From: Pelagibius sp965227505
GTDB lineage: Bacteria > Pseudomonadota > Alphaproteobacteria > Kiloniellales > Kiloniellaceae
Direction of reading: 5' to 3'
DNA: 64,000 nt
NCBI RefSeq assembly: GCF_965227505.1
Contig: NZ_OZ245757.1
Span: forward strand, 2,914,001-2,978,000
This document shows, one piece after another, positions 33,241 to 43,045 of this stretch. The position numbers and the translations under genes were made by a program. The notes under the pieces were generated by a model. The model ran no database searches, was not told the DNA's origin, and saw only the letters and a list, made by a program, of their open reading frames with translations. Position 1 is the stretch's first letter. Each line of letters starts with the position of its first letter.

Positions 33241-33810
33241 ATGAGCTTGAAAGCGACAACCAAGCCTGCCGGGAACGGCAGCACCCCGACCGGCAGGATG
33301 CTGGGTCTGCGCCTGGCCGCCGCGGCCATGATGCTGGCCGTCTCCGCTTGCGGCCTTCAGGGTGAAGCCAAGTACTATGACGAAACCGAGGAGAAGCTGG
33401 CCGAAACGCGCGGTTCGATCCTTGGCAACGACCAGATCGGCGTGAACAACGGCCAGCCGGAAAGCCTCAGCGGGGGCGACGCCGGCATTGGCGTGAATTC
33501 CTATCTGTGGCGCGCGTCGCTGGACACGGTGTCGTTCATGCCCCTGGCGTCCGCGGATCCCTTCGGCGGCGTGATCATCACCGACTGGTTCTCGCCGCCC
33601 GAATCCGCCGGCGAGCGCTTCAAGATCAACGTCTACATTCTCGGCCGCGACCTGCGCGCCGACGGCGTGCGGGCGGCGGTGTTCCGCCAGCTCCAGGACC
33701 CGCGCAGCGGTGCCTGGATCGACGCAGCGGTCGAGGACCGGACGCCGGTCGACATCGAGAACGCCATCCTTACCAGGGCCCGCCAGCTGCGCATCGCCTC
33801 GATTCAGTAG
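33241..33810 (+). CDS. DUF3576 domain lipoprotein
   Basis: 189 residues. The N-terminal hydrophobic stretch ends in the lipobox AVSAC with Cys37. The conserved DUF3576 core follows: GIGVNSYLWRASLDTVSFMP, then ADPFGGVIITDWF (about 101-113) and a FKINVYILGRDLRADG strand pair. The family is largely alphaproteobacterial, regularly precedes leuS as here, and is thought to be an envelope protein; its function is not established. leuS begins 185 bases downstream and is probably transcribed with it. Confidence 0.9.
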   Translation: MSLKATTKPAGNGSTPTGRMLGLRLAAAAMMLAVSACGLQGEAKYYDETEEKLAETRGSILGNDQIGVNNGQPESLSGGDAGIGVNSYLWRASLDTVSFMPLASADPFGGVIITDWFSPPESAGERFKINVYILGRDLRADGVRAAVFRQLQDPRSGAWIDAAVEDRTPVDIENAILTRARQLRIASIQ

Positions 33811-33995
33811 TCGGCATCGCTGCCACGGCGGCGCAGAAGATTGCGGAAACAGGCGTACGCAACCCTGTACGCTGCGGCGCATCGCGTACGTTCGGCCAAT
33901 GGCGGCAGGATCTGAAGGCAGCAGCCCACTGGATCCAACCCTTTGCGCAGCCTTGAGAGCCCCGGTCTTGAACCCCCGATCCGCGACCACCCGAT

Positions 33996-36560
33996 ATGAG
34001 CCGATACAACGCGAAAGAATTTGAAGCGAAGTGGCAGCAGCGTTGGGAAGACGCCGGCTGCTTCGCGGTGCAGGAAGAACCGGGGCGTAAGAAGTACTAC
34101 GTGCTCGAGATGTTTCCCTATCCCTCGGGAAAGATCCACATGGGGCACGTACGCAACTACACCATCGGCGACGTGATCGCCCGCTACAAGCGGGCCATGG
34201 GCTTCAACGTGCTGCACCCGATGGGCTGGGATGCCTTCGGGCTGCCGGCCGAGAACGCGGCGATGCGGCGCGGTATTCACCCGGCGCGCTGGACCTACGA
34301 CAACATCGCCACCATGCGCGGCCAGCTGAAGCTGATGGGTCTGTCGATCGACTGGGACCGTGAGATCGCGACCTGCCACCCCGGCTACTACGCCCAGCAG
34401 CAGAAGCTGTTCGCCGCCTTCATGAAGGCAGGGCTGGTCTATCGCAAGGAATCGGCGGTGAACTGGGACCCGGTGGATCACACCGTGCTGGCCAACGAGC
34501 AGGTGATCGACGGCCGCGGCTGGCGCTCCGGCGCGCTGATCGAACGCCGCAAACTGTCGCAGTGGTTTTTCCGCATCACCGCCTTTTCCGACGCGCTGCT
34601 GGATGCCCTCGACGGTCTGGAGCGCTGGCCGGAAAAGGTCCGCACCATGCAGCGGCGCTGGATCGGCCGCTCGGAAGGGGCGACCATCCAGTTCGAGATC
34701 GTCGGCCGCGACGATCCTCTGTCGGTGTTCACGACGCGCCCGGACACCCTCTACGGCGCTTCCTTCTGCGCGCTGTCGCCGGGCCATCCGCTGGCCGCCG
34801 AGATCGCCGGGCAGAACCCGCAGGCAAGAGACTTCATCGACGCCTGCAATCGCCTGGGCACCAGCGAGGAAGCCATCGAGAAGGCCGAGAAGCAGGGTTT
34901 CGATACCGGGCTGAAGGTACGCCATCCCTTCCGGCCGGAGCAGACCTTGCCGGTCTATATCGCGAACTTCGTGCTGATGGAGTACGGCAGCGGCGCGATT
35001 TTCGGCTGCCCGGCCCACGACCAGCGCGACCTGGACTTCGCCCGCAAGTACGGCCTGCCGGTCATCCCGGTGGTGCTGCCGGAGGGCGAGGATGCGGCAA
35101 CCTTTACGGTCGGCGACGAGGCCTACACCGGCGACGGGCTCGCCATCAATTCCGAGTTTCTGGACGGCTTGGGCGTCGAGGCTGCCAAGCGGGGCGCGAT
35201 CGACCGCCTGGTGGCCGAAAGCCGGGGCGAGAGTTCCATACGGTACCGGCTGCGCGACTGGGGCATTTCGCGCCAGCGCTATTGGGGCTGCCCGATCCCG
35301 GTGATCCACTGCCCGGACTGCGGCGCGGTGCCGGTGCCGGAGGACCAGCTGCCGGTGGTGCTGCCGGAGGATGTCACCTTCGACAAGCCGGGCAATCCGC
35401 TGGCCCACCACCCGACCTGGAAGCACACCACCTGTCCGCGCTGCGGCGGCGCCGCGGAACGCGACACCGACACCATGGATACCTTTGTCGACTCCGCCTG
35501 GTACTTCGCGCGCTTCTGCAGCCCGCGCGCCGAGGCGCCCATGACGCGGGAGGCCGTCGACTACTGGCTGCCGGTCGACCAGTACATCGGCGGCGTCGAG
35601 CACGCCATCCTGCACCTGCTCTACGCGCGTTTCTTCACCCGCGCCCTGGCGCAGGTCGGCCATGTGGCCGTGGAGGAGCCCTTCGCCGGACTGTTCACAC
35701 AGGGCATGGTCTGCCACGAAACCTACAAGGACGACGACGGCAACTGGCTCTATCCGGAAGAGGTTGAAAAGCTGCCCGACGGCAGTGCCCGCCGGATCGA
35801 AGGTCAGGACCCGGTCACGGTGGGCCGCTCCGAATCCATGAGCAAGTCGAAGAACAACGTGGTGGATCCGGAGGCCATCATCGGAACCTACGGCGCCGAT
35901 ACGGCGCGCTGGTTCATGCTCTCCGACAGCCCGCCGGAGCGCGACATGGAGTGGACCGATGCCGGCGTCGAAGGCGCCTGGCGCTTCACCCAGCGGCTGT
36001 GGCGCATGGTGGTCGAGAACCTCGACCATATGGCACCGAAAGCCGCGCCGGCACCGCAGCAGCTGGACGGCGCGGCTTTGGAGATGCGACGCGCCGTGCA
36101 CAAAACCGTGCAGGCCTTCGGCGACGACATCGAGAAGTTCCGCTTCAACCGGGCGGTGGCGCGGATCCATGAGATCGCCAACACGCTCTCGGGCTTCCAG
36201 CCCTCGGACGACGCCGGCCGTTTCGTGCTGCGCGAGGCCTGCGAGCTGCTGGTGCGTCTGATCGGGCCGATGATGCCGCACCTCGCCGAGGAGCTTTGGG
36301 AGCGCCTGGGCTACGAGGGCTTCCTGGCCGACCAGCCCTGGCCCGAAGCCGAGGCGGCACTGGTCGCCGACGAGCAGGTGGTCCTCGCGGTGCAGGTCAA
36401 CGGCAAGAAGCGGGCGACCGTTTCGCTGCCGATGGACGCGCCGGAAGATCAGGCTCAGGAGGTGGCCCTGGCGGAGCCGGCGGTCCAGCGGGCGATGGAC
36501 GGCAAGACCGCGCGCAAGGTCATAGTGGTTAAGAATCGCATCGTGAACGTGGTAGTGTGA
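33996..36560 (+). CDS. leuS: Leucyl-tRNA synthetase
   Basis: 854 residues, class Ia synthetase charging tRNA-Leu. HIGH-type motif PYPSGKIHMGHVRN (41-54), a CP1 editing domain in the middle (TTRPDTLYGASF and the AHDQRD region), a Zn-type Cys pair around CPDCG/CPRCGG, and the KMSKS loop ESMSKSKNN at about 614. The anticodon-binding domain and the C-terminal VNGKKR extension are complete. Normal length; no frameshift. Followed 3 bases later by lptE. Confidence 0.97.
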   Translation: MSRYNAKEFEAKWQQRWEDAGCFAVQEEPGRKKYYVLEMFPYPSGKIHMGHVRNYTIGDVIARYKRAMGFNVLHPMGWDAFGLPAENAAMRRGIHPARWTYDNIATMRGQLKLMGLSIDWDREIATCHPGYYAQQQKLFAAFMKAGLVYRKESAVNWDPVDHTVLANEQVIDGRGWRSGALIERRKLSQWFFRITAFSDALLDALDGLERWPEKVRTMQRRWIGRSEGATIQFEIVGRDDPLSVFTTRPDTLYGASFCALSPGHPLAAEIAGQNPQARDFIDACNRLGTSEEAIEKAEKQGFDTGLKVRHPFRPEQTLPVYIANFVLMEYGSGAIFGCPAHDQRDLDFARKYGLPVIPVVLPEGEDAATFTVGDEAYTGDGLAINSEFLDGLGVEAAKRGAIDRLVAESRGESSIRYRLRDWGISRQRYWGCPIPVIHCPDCGAVPVPEDQLPVVLPEDVTFDKPGNPLAHHPTWKHTTCPRCGGAAERDTDTMDTFVDSAWYFARFCSPRAEAPMTREAVDYWLPVDQYIGGVEHAILHLLYARFFTRALAQVGHVAVEEPFAGLFTQGMVCHETYKDDDGNWLYPEEVEKLPDGSARRIEGQDPVTVGRSESMSKSKNNVVDPEAIIGTYGADTARWFMLSDSPPERDMEWTDAGVEGAWRFTQRLWRMVVENLDHMAPKAAPAPQQLDGAALEMRRAVHKTVQAFGDDIEKFRFNRAVARIHEIANTLSGFQPSDDAGRFVLREACELLVRLIGPMMPHLAEELWERLGYEGFLADQPWPEAEAALVADEQVVLAVQVNGKKRATVSLPMDAPEDQAQEVALAEPAVQRAMDGKTARKVIVVKNRIVNVVV

Positions 36561-36563
36561 GTC

Positions 36564-37088
36564 ATGGAGAAGTCACGCAGGCGCTTTTGCGGAACGGTGG
36601 GGCGGATGGCCGCGGTGGCGGGACTGCTGCCGCTTGCCGGCTGCGGCTTTCAGCCGCTCTATGCGGAGGACGACGCCGGCGCGACCGTCGCCACGGAGCT
36701 GGCGGCAATCCGCATCACGCCGCTGCGCGACCGGGTCGGCCAGCAGATGCACAATTTCCTGCGCGACCGGCTCAACCCCAACGGCCAGCCGGCCGCGCCG
36801 AATTACCAGCTGCGCCTGCAGCTTCGCGAGCGCTTGAGCGAACTCGGCGTGCGGCGGGACGAAACCGCGACCCGCGCCAACCTGAGGCTGACAGCCGAGT
36901 TCTTCCTGCTGGAGGAGGGCAGCGGCCGGGAGTTGCTGAGCGGACGCTCCACGTCGACCACAAGCTACGACATCCTGGAGAACCCCTTTGCATCGACGAT
37001 CTCCGAGCGCGATGCGCGGGAACGCGCACTGCGCGAAGTGGCCGATGACATCCAGACCCGTCTTGCCGTCTACTTCAGAAGCACCTGA
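36564..37088 (+). CDS. lptE: LPS-assembly lipoprotein LptE
   Basis: 174 residues. Lipobox PLAGC with Cys27 and the immediately following GFQPLY, the near-invariant start of mature LptE. It plugs the LptD barrel and helps place lipopolysaccharide in the outer leaflet. The position between leuS and holA is the standard arrangement across proteobacteria and supports the call even though the body diverges. Confidence 0.94.
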   Translation: MEKSRRRFCGTVGRMAAVAGLLPLAGCGFQPLYAEDDAGATVATELAAIRITPLRDRVGQQMHNFLRDRLNPNGQPAAPNYQLRLQLRERLSELGVRRDETATRANLRLTAEFFLLEEGSGRELLSGRSTSTTSYDILENPFASTISERDARERALREVADDIQTRLAVYFRST

Positions 37089-37121
37089 ACACAGGCACGG
37101 CCAGGTCCGGGAGACAGCCGG

Positions 37122-38162
37122 ATGAAGCTGACCGGCGCGGCGCTGCAACGCTTCCTGGCAGAGCCGGGGGGCGAAGGACACGCGGTTTTGGTTTTCGGGC
37201 CCGACGCCGGGCTGCGGCGCGAACACATCGCCCGGCTGCGCAAGGCGGTCGCCGGTGAGCCGGCGGACCCCTTCAGCGTCTCCGAGCTCACAGGCGCACA
37301 GATCAAGGACGATCCGGCCAGCCTGGCCGACGAGGCTGCGTCCCTGACCTTCGGCGGCGGCAAGCGCTTCGTTCTGGTGCGCGATGCCGGCGATGCCGTA
37401 ACCGCAATCGCAAAGGACTTTCTCGACAACGGACCCGGCGAGGCTTTCGTCGTGGTCGATGGCGGCGACCTGCCGGCACGCTCCAGCCTGCGCAAACTCT
37501 TCGAAGGGCACAAGACGGCGGGCGCCATCGCCTGCTATCACGACGACCAGCGCAGTCTCGCCGGGGTTGTCCGGGATTTCTTCGCGGAGGCCGGTACAGG
37601 GATCGAGCGCGAGGCGGCGGAGTTCCTGGCCGCGCACCTGGGCGGCGACCGGCAGCTCACCCGCCGCGAGCTCGAGAAGGTTCTGCTGTTCAAGGGACCG
37701 GGCGCGGACCCGGTCACGCTTGAGGACGTTACGCTCTGTGTGGGGGATTCGGCCCTCCTGGGGCTGGAAGATCTGGCGATGGCGGCCGCCGGCGGAGACC
37801 TGCCGGGTCTGGAGCGCGGCCTCGGTCGGTGTTTTCTGGAGGGCAGCAACCCGGTCAGCCTGCTGCGGGCCGTCGCGCGGCACTTCCAAAGACTCCACCA
37901 GGTGGCCGGTGCCGCTGCGGCCGGCAGCAGTGTCGAACAGGCGATGAAAGGCCTGCGCCCGCCTGTTTTCTGGAAGGCTGCCGCGGGCTTCAAGGCGCAG
38001 GCGGCAAGCTGGACCGCGCCGGCGCTGACCGCGGCGATGGAAAGGCTGCTGGAAGCCGAAGCCGCGTGCAAGCGCAGCGGCGCACCGGCGGAGAGCCTGG
38101 CCGCCCGCGCGCTCTTGGAGATTGCGGCCAACGCCCCCGGGCGCCGCAGGCGGCGGGCCTAG
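37122..38162 (+). CDS. holA: DNA polymerase III delta subunit
   Basis: 346 residues. This is the clamp-loader subunit that opens the sliding clamp. The N-terminal LVFGPDAGLRREH is the degenerate P-loop-like start typical of HolA, with RKLFEGHKTAGAIACY and the GDRQLTRRELEK segment following in order, and a helical collar-forming C-terminal domain. Length is as expected. It ends the leuS-lptE-holA unit; the convergent parB gene lies 233 bases on. Confidence 0.94.
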   Translation: MKLTGAALQRFLAEPGGEGHAVLVFGPDAGLRREHIARLRKAVAGEPADPFSVSELTGAQIKDDPASLADEAASLTFGGGKRFVLVRDAGDAVTAIAKDFLDNGPGEAFVVVDGGDLPARSSLRKLFEGHKTAGAIACYHDDQRSLAGVVRDFFAEAGTGIEREAAEFLAAHLGGDRQLTRRELEKVLLFKGPGADPVTLEDVTLCVGDSALLGLEDLAMAAAGGDLPGLERGLGRCFLEGSNPVSLLRAVARHFQRLHQVAGAAAAGSSVEQAMKGLRPPVFWKAAAGFKAQAASWTAPALTAAMERLLEAEAACKRSGAPAESLAARALLEIAANAPGRRRRRA

Positions 38163-38271
38163 ATCGGGCCGCGTTGCGGCCAATCCCGGCGATGGGCAGG
38201 GGATGATTTCGCCGGATAGCTGAATGCGGCCTGGGCCTTCGGCGCTGGCGCAGAGGCGCTGCTTTGCAGGG

Positions 38272-38313
38272 GCTCGTTTACTTGGGTTCGTTCAACTGGG
38301 CTCGTTTGCCTGG
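38272..38313. repeat. 14-bp degenerate tandem repeat, 3 copies, intergenic
   Basis: Unit GCTCGTTTACTTGG, with copies at 38272, 38286 and 38300 differing at three to four positions. It lies in the 233-bp spacer between the convergent holA and parB genes. No terminator hairpin is seen there. Confidence 0.8.
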
Positions 38314-38395
38314 GTGCCGGACCGGGTGCGTGACGGCACGCGCCGCAGTCACCGCAATCCGGCGCTAGCGCTTGGCCGGGTGCTCCGGAAAGACC

Positions 38396-39334
38396 TCAGG
38401 CCCGGTCGCCGGCCGGCGGCATCTGGTTCAGCCGGTGCAGCACGTCGTCCAGCTGTTCCAGCGTCTTGTAGTGAATCGTCAGCGATCCGCCGCTGCCGTG
38501 GAACTTGATGCTGACCTTGAGGCCGAGGAGCGCAGTGAGATCGCGTTCCAGGGCAATGGTGTCGCTGTCCTTGGCCGGCTCTTCCTTGGCAACGGCGGAG
38601 CCTTTCCCGGCTTTGCGGGCCGGGCCCGCCTTGGCATCCTGGACCAGGCGTTCGGCTTGGCGCACGTTCAGCCCCTTGCTGACGATCTCCGCCGCCAGAT
38701 CCTCCGGCGCCGCAGAACCGACCAGCGTCCGGGCATGGCCGGCCGAAAGCTTGCCCTCCATCACCATGGTCTTGACCGATTCCGGCAGACCCAGCAGCCG
38801 GAGCGTGTTGGCGATGTGGCTGCGGCTCTTGCCGAGCAGCTTCGCCAGCTCATCCTGGGTGTGCTGAAACTCCTCGAGAAGCCGCCGGTAGCCTTCGGCT
38901 TCTTCAATTGGGGTCAGGTCTTGCCTTTGGACATTCTCGACGATCGCCAGTTCCAGCGATTCCGCGTCGGTCAGGTCGCGGATGACCACCGGAACTTCGT
39001 GCAGCTTCGCGATCTGCGCGGCGCGCCAGCGCCGCTCCCCCGCAACGATCTCGAATTCGCTCGGGCGGTCGGGATGGCGGCGCACCAGGATCGGCTGCAG
39101 GATTCCCTGAGCCTTGACCGACTCGGCCAGGGCCGAGACGGCGTCCTTATCGAAAACCTGCCGGGGCTGGTAGCGGCCCGGATGCAGATGCTCGACCGGC
39201 ACGGCTTTTGTGGACCGCACCTTGTCCAGCGACGCATAGTCTTCGTTCTCTTCGCCGAACAGGGCTGCCAGGCCGCGCCCCAGATTGGTCTTCTTCCCTT
39301 GGTCCGATGATGCTCCGTCTGTCATGGCTTTCAC
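38396..39334 (-). CDS. parB: Chromosome partitioning protein ParB
   Basis: 312 residues. N-terminal ParA-interacting NLGRGLAALF, then the CTP-binding/ParB-Srx core with GERRWRAAQIAK (about 99-110) and ENVQRQDLTPIEEAE (about 131-145). The helix-turn-helix region LAKLLGKSRSHIANTLRLL reads parS, and a C-terminal dimerisation domain ends the protein. It loads as a sliding clamp at parS; two perfect parS sites lie within 4 kb upstream. It is transcribed with parA (156-bp gap) and rsmG. Confidence 0.96.
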   Translation of the reverse strand: MKAMTDGASSDQGKKTNLGRGLAALFGEENEDYASLDKVRSTKAVPVEHLHPGRYQPRQVFDKDAVSALAESVKAQGILQPILVRRHPDRPSEFEIVAGERRWRAAQIAKLHEVPVVIRDLTDAESLELAIVENVQRQDLTPIEEAEGYRRLLEEFQHTQDELAKLLGKSRSHIANTLRLLGLPESVKTMVMEGKLSAGHARTLVGSAAPEDLAAEIVSKGLNVRQAERLVQDAKAGPARKAGKGSAVAKEEPAKDSDTIALERDLTALLGLKVSIKFHGSGGSLTIHYKTLEQLDDVLHRLNQMPPAGDRA

Positions 39335-39490
39335 TTCCCCGAAACGGCGACTCCCCCGAGCCCTCTGCCGACTGCGCCACTCAAGTACCGTTCTTCATAC
39401 ACCAGGGCGCGCGCCCGCGTCGGCTGGCAGACGACACCGTACCCGCATGGTCATTCCGACTGCGAAACGATAGCGCGGTGGCCGGCGAGG

Positions 39491-40345
39491 TCAAGACGCC
39501 ATGGCGGCGCGGCCGGCCAAGCCGTCCTCGCGCTGAAGGATTTCCCGCGCCAGACGCACGTAAGCCTGGGAACCGGCGCAGCGAAGATCGTAGAGCAGGA
39601 CCGGTTTACCGTGGGACGGCGCCTCCGATACCCGCACGTTGCGGGGGATGACAGTCTGGTAGACCCGCTCGCCCAGATGGCCGCGCACGTCCGCGGCCAC
39701 CATCTCGCAAAGATTGTTGCGGCGATCGAACATGGTCAGCACCACGCCTTGGAGCGTCAGCCTCGGGTTCAGACCCCGCTGCACCCTTTCGATGGTGCGC
39801 ATCAGGTGGCTCAACCCTTCCAGCGCATAGAATTCCGCCTGCAGCGGCACCAGCACCGCGTCGGCGGCCACCAGGGCATTCAAGGTCAACAGACCCAGTG
39901 CCGGGGGACAGTCGATCAGCACGAAGTCGTAGCGGCCGCGCGCCTGGTCGACCGCATGCTTCATCCGGTATTCCCGCCGGTCCAGGGCGATCAGTTCCAG
40001 TTCGGCCCCGGAAAGCTCGACCCCGGAGGGCACGATATCCATACCCGGCACCAGGGTCGGGGTCTCGGCCTCCTCCAGCGCCAGGTCCTCCACCAGCACC
40101 TGATAGACTCCCTGGCTGCGCTTTTCCGGCGCGATGCCGAGGCCGGTGCTGGCGTTGCCCTGGGGATCCATGTCCACGATCAGGACACGCTTGCCGCAGG
40201 CCGCCAGCGCGGTCGCCAGATTGACCGTCGTGGTGGTCTTGCCCACCCCACCCTTCTGGTTGGCAACCGCCAACACCCGGGTATCGACCGGTGCCGGCGT
40301 GATCACACCGTGCTCCGGACCCTCATCAACATGTTGTAGGTTCAA
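39491..40345 (-). CDS. parA: Chromosome partitioning ATPase ParA
   Basis: 284 residues, deviant-Walker ATPase. QKGGVGKTTTT (30-40) is the Walker A with signature Lys31, VDMDPQGNAS is the A' motif, and LIDCPPALG is Walker B. It makes nucleoid-bound gradients that move ParB-parS complexes apart. ATG 40345 overlaps the rsmG stop in an ATGA. A 20-residue N-terminal extension precedes the ATPase core. Confidence 0.96.
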   Translation of the reverse strand: MNLQHVDEGPEHGVITPAPVDTRVLAVANQKGGVGKTTTTVNLATALAACGKRVLIVDMDPQGNASTGLGIAPEKRSQGVYQVLVEDLALEEAETPTLVPGMDIVPSGVELSGAELELIALDRREYRMKHAVDQARGRYDFVLIDCPPALGLLTLNALVAADAVLVPLQAEFYALEGLSHLMRTIERVQRGLNPRLTLQGVVLTMFDRRNNLCEMVAADVRGHLGERVYQTVIPRNVRVSEAPSHGKPVLLYDLRCAGSQAYVRLAREILQREDGLAGRAAMAS

Positions 40346-41007
40346 GACGCGCCATCCTCAACAGGTAGAAGTCTGAGACGCAGGATCGTTCCTTCGGGAT
40401 CGGTCATGCTCTCAAAGCGCTCGATTCGCAGTGTCCACGTTTTGCAGGCCTCGGTCAATTCCAGATCCGCCGTGCGCCCCTTGAGAAACAGGCCGACAGC
40501 GCCGTCTTTTCCACAGCCGCCGGCGAGAAATGGCTCGGAAATGGCCAGAATGCGGGACAGAGGCGCGAAGGCGCGACACGTCACGACATCGACGGGAAAG
40601 GGCTCCAAGGCCTCGATCCGCGCTGCGTGCACCGTGACCTCGGCACCGGTTTCCCGGGCAACTTCGCGCAGAAACACGGCCTTGCGCTGGTCCGACTCCA
40701 CCAGATGGACGTGGCCGCAGCCCAGCAGTGCCAATACAAAGCCGGGAAAGCCGCCGCCGGAGCCCAGGTCCAGGATGATCCGCTTGCGGCCTTCCGGCGG
40801 CGCGGGAAGATGGGCGGCGAGCTGCGCGGAATCAAGAAAGTGGCGGCGCCAAAGATCCGGCAGGCTGCGCGGACTGATGAGGTTGATCGCCGCCGTCCAT
40901 TTGGTCAGAAGGGCCGCATACCGCTCAAATTTGCCTTGTGTTTCACGTGAAACATCGAGGGTGCGCTGGAAGTCCGCCGCCGTCAGCCGCTCCGGCTCCC
41001 GTCCCAT
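40342..41007 (-). CDS. rsmG: 16S rRNA (guanine527-N7)-methyltransferase
   Basis: 221 residues. SAM-binding LDLGSGGGFPG (about 79-89) and VESDQRKAVFLREV with CRAFAPL later are RsmG hallmarks. It methylates G527 of 16S rRNA. The early codons for DVSRET are spelled by a perfect parS site (40939-40954), so the gene doubles as a centromere element. It sits between mnmG and parA, overlapping parA by 4 bases, the usual order. Confidence 0.96.
   Translation of the reverse strand: MGREPERLTAADFQRTLDVSRETQGKFERYAALLTKWTAAINLISPRSLPDLWRRHFLDSAQLAAHLPAPPEGRKRIILDLGSGGGFPGFVLALLGCGHVHLVESDQRKAVFLREVARETGAEVTVHAARIEALEPFPVDVVTCRAFAPLSRILAISEPFLAGGCGKDGAVGLFLKGRTADLELTEACKTWTLRIERFESMTDPEGTILRLRLLPVEDGAS
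40939..40954. other. parS centromere site 1
   Basis: TGTTTCACGTGAAACA, a perfect 16-bp palindrome identical to the bacterial consensus, inside the 5' part of rsmG. It is the binding site for the ParB encoded at 38396-39334. Confidence 0.97.
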
Positions 41008-41029
41008 GGCCCCTCCCCGGCCGGCCCGT

Positions 41030-42946
41030 CTAGGCCGCCGTCACCCGCGCGCCGCCCGGACGTTTGCGGACATAGCGCAGCAGGGCCATCACCGCTGCCG
41101 GCGTGACCCCCGGGATCCGTGCTGCCGCGCCCAGGGTTTCCGGCCGCGCCCGCCCCAGGATCTGGCGCACCTCAGCGGAGAGCCCGCCGACCCCCGCGTA
41201 ATCCAGATCCGGCGGCAGCAGCAGGGCCTCGTCCTTCTGGAACGCCCGGATATCGGCGTCCTGCCGTTCCATATATCCCTGGTACCGCCCCTCGATCTCG
41301 ACCTGACGCGCGATGTCCGCGGGAATCGTCTGCAGCTCGGGCCAAATCTCGGCCAGCGTCGAAAGCGTCAGCTGCGGATAGCGCAGCAGCTCATAGGCGC
41401 TGCGCTTCACTCCATCCTGATTGATGGCGATCCCCCGGGCTGCGAGGGCATTCGGGGTGATCGTCAGCCTTGCGGCCAGATCCTGGGCATGCGCCAACGC
41501 TTCCAGCTTGCGCTCGAAAGCCGCGCGCCGCTCCGTTCCGACGCAGCCGACGGCAAGACCCAAGGGCGTCAGGCGCTGGTCCGCATTGTCGGCGCGCAGA
41601 CGCAGGCGGTATTCGGCCCGGCTGGTGAACATGCGATAGGGTTCGCTGACACCGCGGGTCACCAGGTCGTCGATCAGCACGCCGATATAGGCCTGGGAGC
41701 GGTCGAGGACAAAAGGCTCCGTCCGTCGATCCGATCCGCCTGCCCCGGCCTGCCGCGCCGCATTCAGCCCGGCCATCAGCCCCTGGGCGGCGGCTTCCTC
41801 GTACCCGGTCGTGCCGTTGATCTGCCCGGCCAGGAAAAGGCCAGGCAGACGGCGTGTTTCCAAAGCGGCAGTAAGCTCCCGCGGGTCCACATAGTCGTAT
41901 TCGATGGCGTAGCCCGGCTGCAGCATCTCCGCCCGCTCCAGGCCGGGGATGGTCCTCAGCAGGGCCCGTTGCACGTCCTCGGGCAGCGAGGTCGAGATTC
42001 CGTTGGGGTAGACCGTCGGATCGTCCAGCCCCTCCGGCTCCAGGAAGATCTGATGCCGCCCCTTGTCGGCAAAGCGGACCACCTTGTCCTCGATGGACGG
42101 GCAGTACCGCGGACCGACAGAATCGATCTGGCCGGAATAGAGCGGCGCCCGGTGCAGGTTGTCGCGGATCAACGCGTGGCCCGCTTCGGAGGTGTGCGTG
42201 ATATGGCAGGCGATCTGCGGCTGCGTGATGGCCGCCGTCAGGGTGGAGAAAGGCTCCGGCGGGTCGTCGCCGGGCTGGACCGTCAGCCCGCCGTAGTCGA
42301 TGGTCCGGCCATCGAGGCGCGGCGGCGTCCCGGTCTTCAGGCGGCCGAGCTGAAAGCCGGCCCGCTCCAAGGTCGCGGCCAGGCCGACCGCCGGCGCCTC
42401 GCCGACCCGCCCGGCCGGAATGCGCTGCTCGCCGATATGAATGAGGCCGCGCAGAAAGGTCCCGGTGGTCAGCACCACCGCCGCGGCCCGGATCTCCTCC
42501 CCGGCTTCGGTGATCACGCCGCTGCAGCGCCCGTCGGCATCGAGAAGCAGGTCCTCGACCGCCGCCTCGTGAATCCTCAGCCCCGGCTGCGCGGCAAGCC
42601 GCGCCTGCATGGCCTGACGGTAGAGCTTGCGGTCGGCCTGAGCGCGCGGCCCCCGCACCGCCGGCCCCTTGCTGGCATTCAGGACACGGAACTGGATCCC
42701 GCCGGCATCGGCCACCTGCCCCATGACGCCGTCCAGCGCATCGATCTCCCGGACCAGATGGCCCTTGCCCAGACCCCCGATGGCCGGGTTGCAGGACATC
42801 ACACCGATGCTGTCGCTGCGATGCGTGACCAGGAGGGTGCGGGCGCCCAGGCGCGCCGACGCCGCGGCCGCCTCGCAGCCGGCGTGGCCGCCGCCGACCA
42901 CGATCACGTCCACCGAGAAATCCTGCACCGAGAAATCCTGCGTCAT
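41030..42946 (-). CDS. mnmG: tRNA uridine-5-carboxymethylaminomethyl modification enzyme MnmG
   Basis: 638 residues, FAD-dependent. FAD-binding VVGGGHAGCEAA (about 16-27), SCNPAIGGLGKGHL, the Cys-containing GPRYCPSIEDK (about 273-283) and TGYEEAAAQG are all present. With MnmE it builds the cmnm5 modification on wobble uridine. The N-terminus carries a 15-bp in-frame duplication (QDFSVQDFSV) just before the FAD fold. The spacer to mnmE (129 bp) holds parS site 2. Confidence 0.97.
   Translation of the reverse strand: MTQDFSVQDFSVDVIVVGGGHAGCEAAAASARLGARTLLVTHRSDSIGVMSCNPAIGGLGKGHLVREIDALDGVMGQVADAGGIQFRVLNASKGPAVRGPRAQADRKLYRQAMQARLAAQPGLRIHEAAVEDLLLDADGRCSGVITEAGEEIRAAAVVLTTGTFLRGLIHIGEQRIPAGRVGEAPAVGLAATLERAGFQLGRLKTGTPPRLDGRTIDYGGLTVQPGDDPPEPFSTLTAAITQPQIACHITHTSEAGHALIRDNLHRAPLYSGQIDSVGPRYCPSIEDKVVRFADKGRHQIFLEPEGLDDPTVYPNGISTSLPEDVQRALLRTIPGLERAEMLQPGYAIEYDYVDPRELTAALETRRLPGLFLAGQINGTTGYEEAAAQGLMAGLNAARQAGAGGSDRRTEPFVLDRSQAYIGVLIDDLVTRGVSEPYRMFTSRAEYRLRLRADNADQRLTPLGLAVGCVGTERRAAFERKLEALAHAQDLAARLTITPNALAARGIAINQDGVKRSAYELLRYPQLTLSTLAEIWPELQTIPADIARQVEIEGRYQGYMERQDADIRAFQKDEALLLPPDLDYAGVGGLSAEVRQILGRARPETLGAAARIPGVTPAAVMALLRYVRKRPGGARVTAA
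42911..42940. repeat. 15-bp in-frame duplication at the MnmG N-terminus
   Basis: Two perfect copies of CACCGAGAAATCCTG, reading QDFSV twice on the minus strand, immediately after the start codon region. Confidence 0.93.
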
Positions 42947-43045
42947 TCGCTCTCTTCTCCCGTGTCGGCGCGGGTTATATCAGGCCTGCAGCAGGAGGCA
43001 AGCCAGCCGGCGGACACAAAGCGCTTCAGGATCGGAAGTTTACCA

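Noticed and set aside
33853..33872. GCGTAC/GTACGC inverted repeat between DUF3576 and leuS
   Set aside because: Only a 6-bp stem without T-run; too weak to call a terminator or operator.
33804..36281. 825-codon minus-strand frame opposite leuS
   Set aside because: Shadow frame; leuS on the other strand carries all synthetase motifs.
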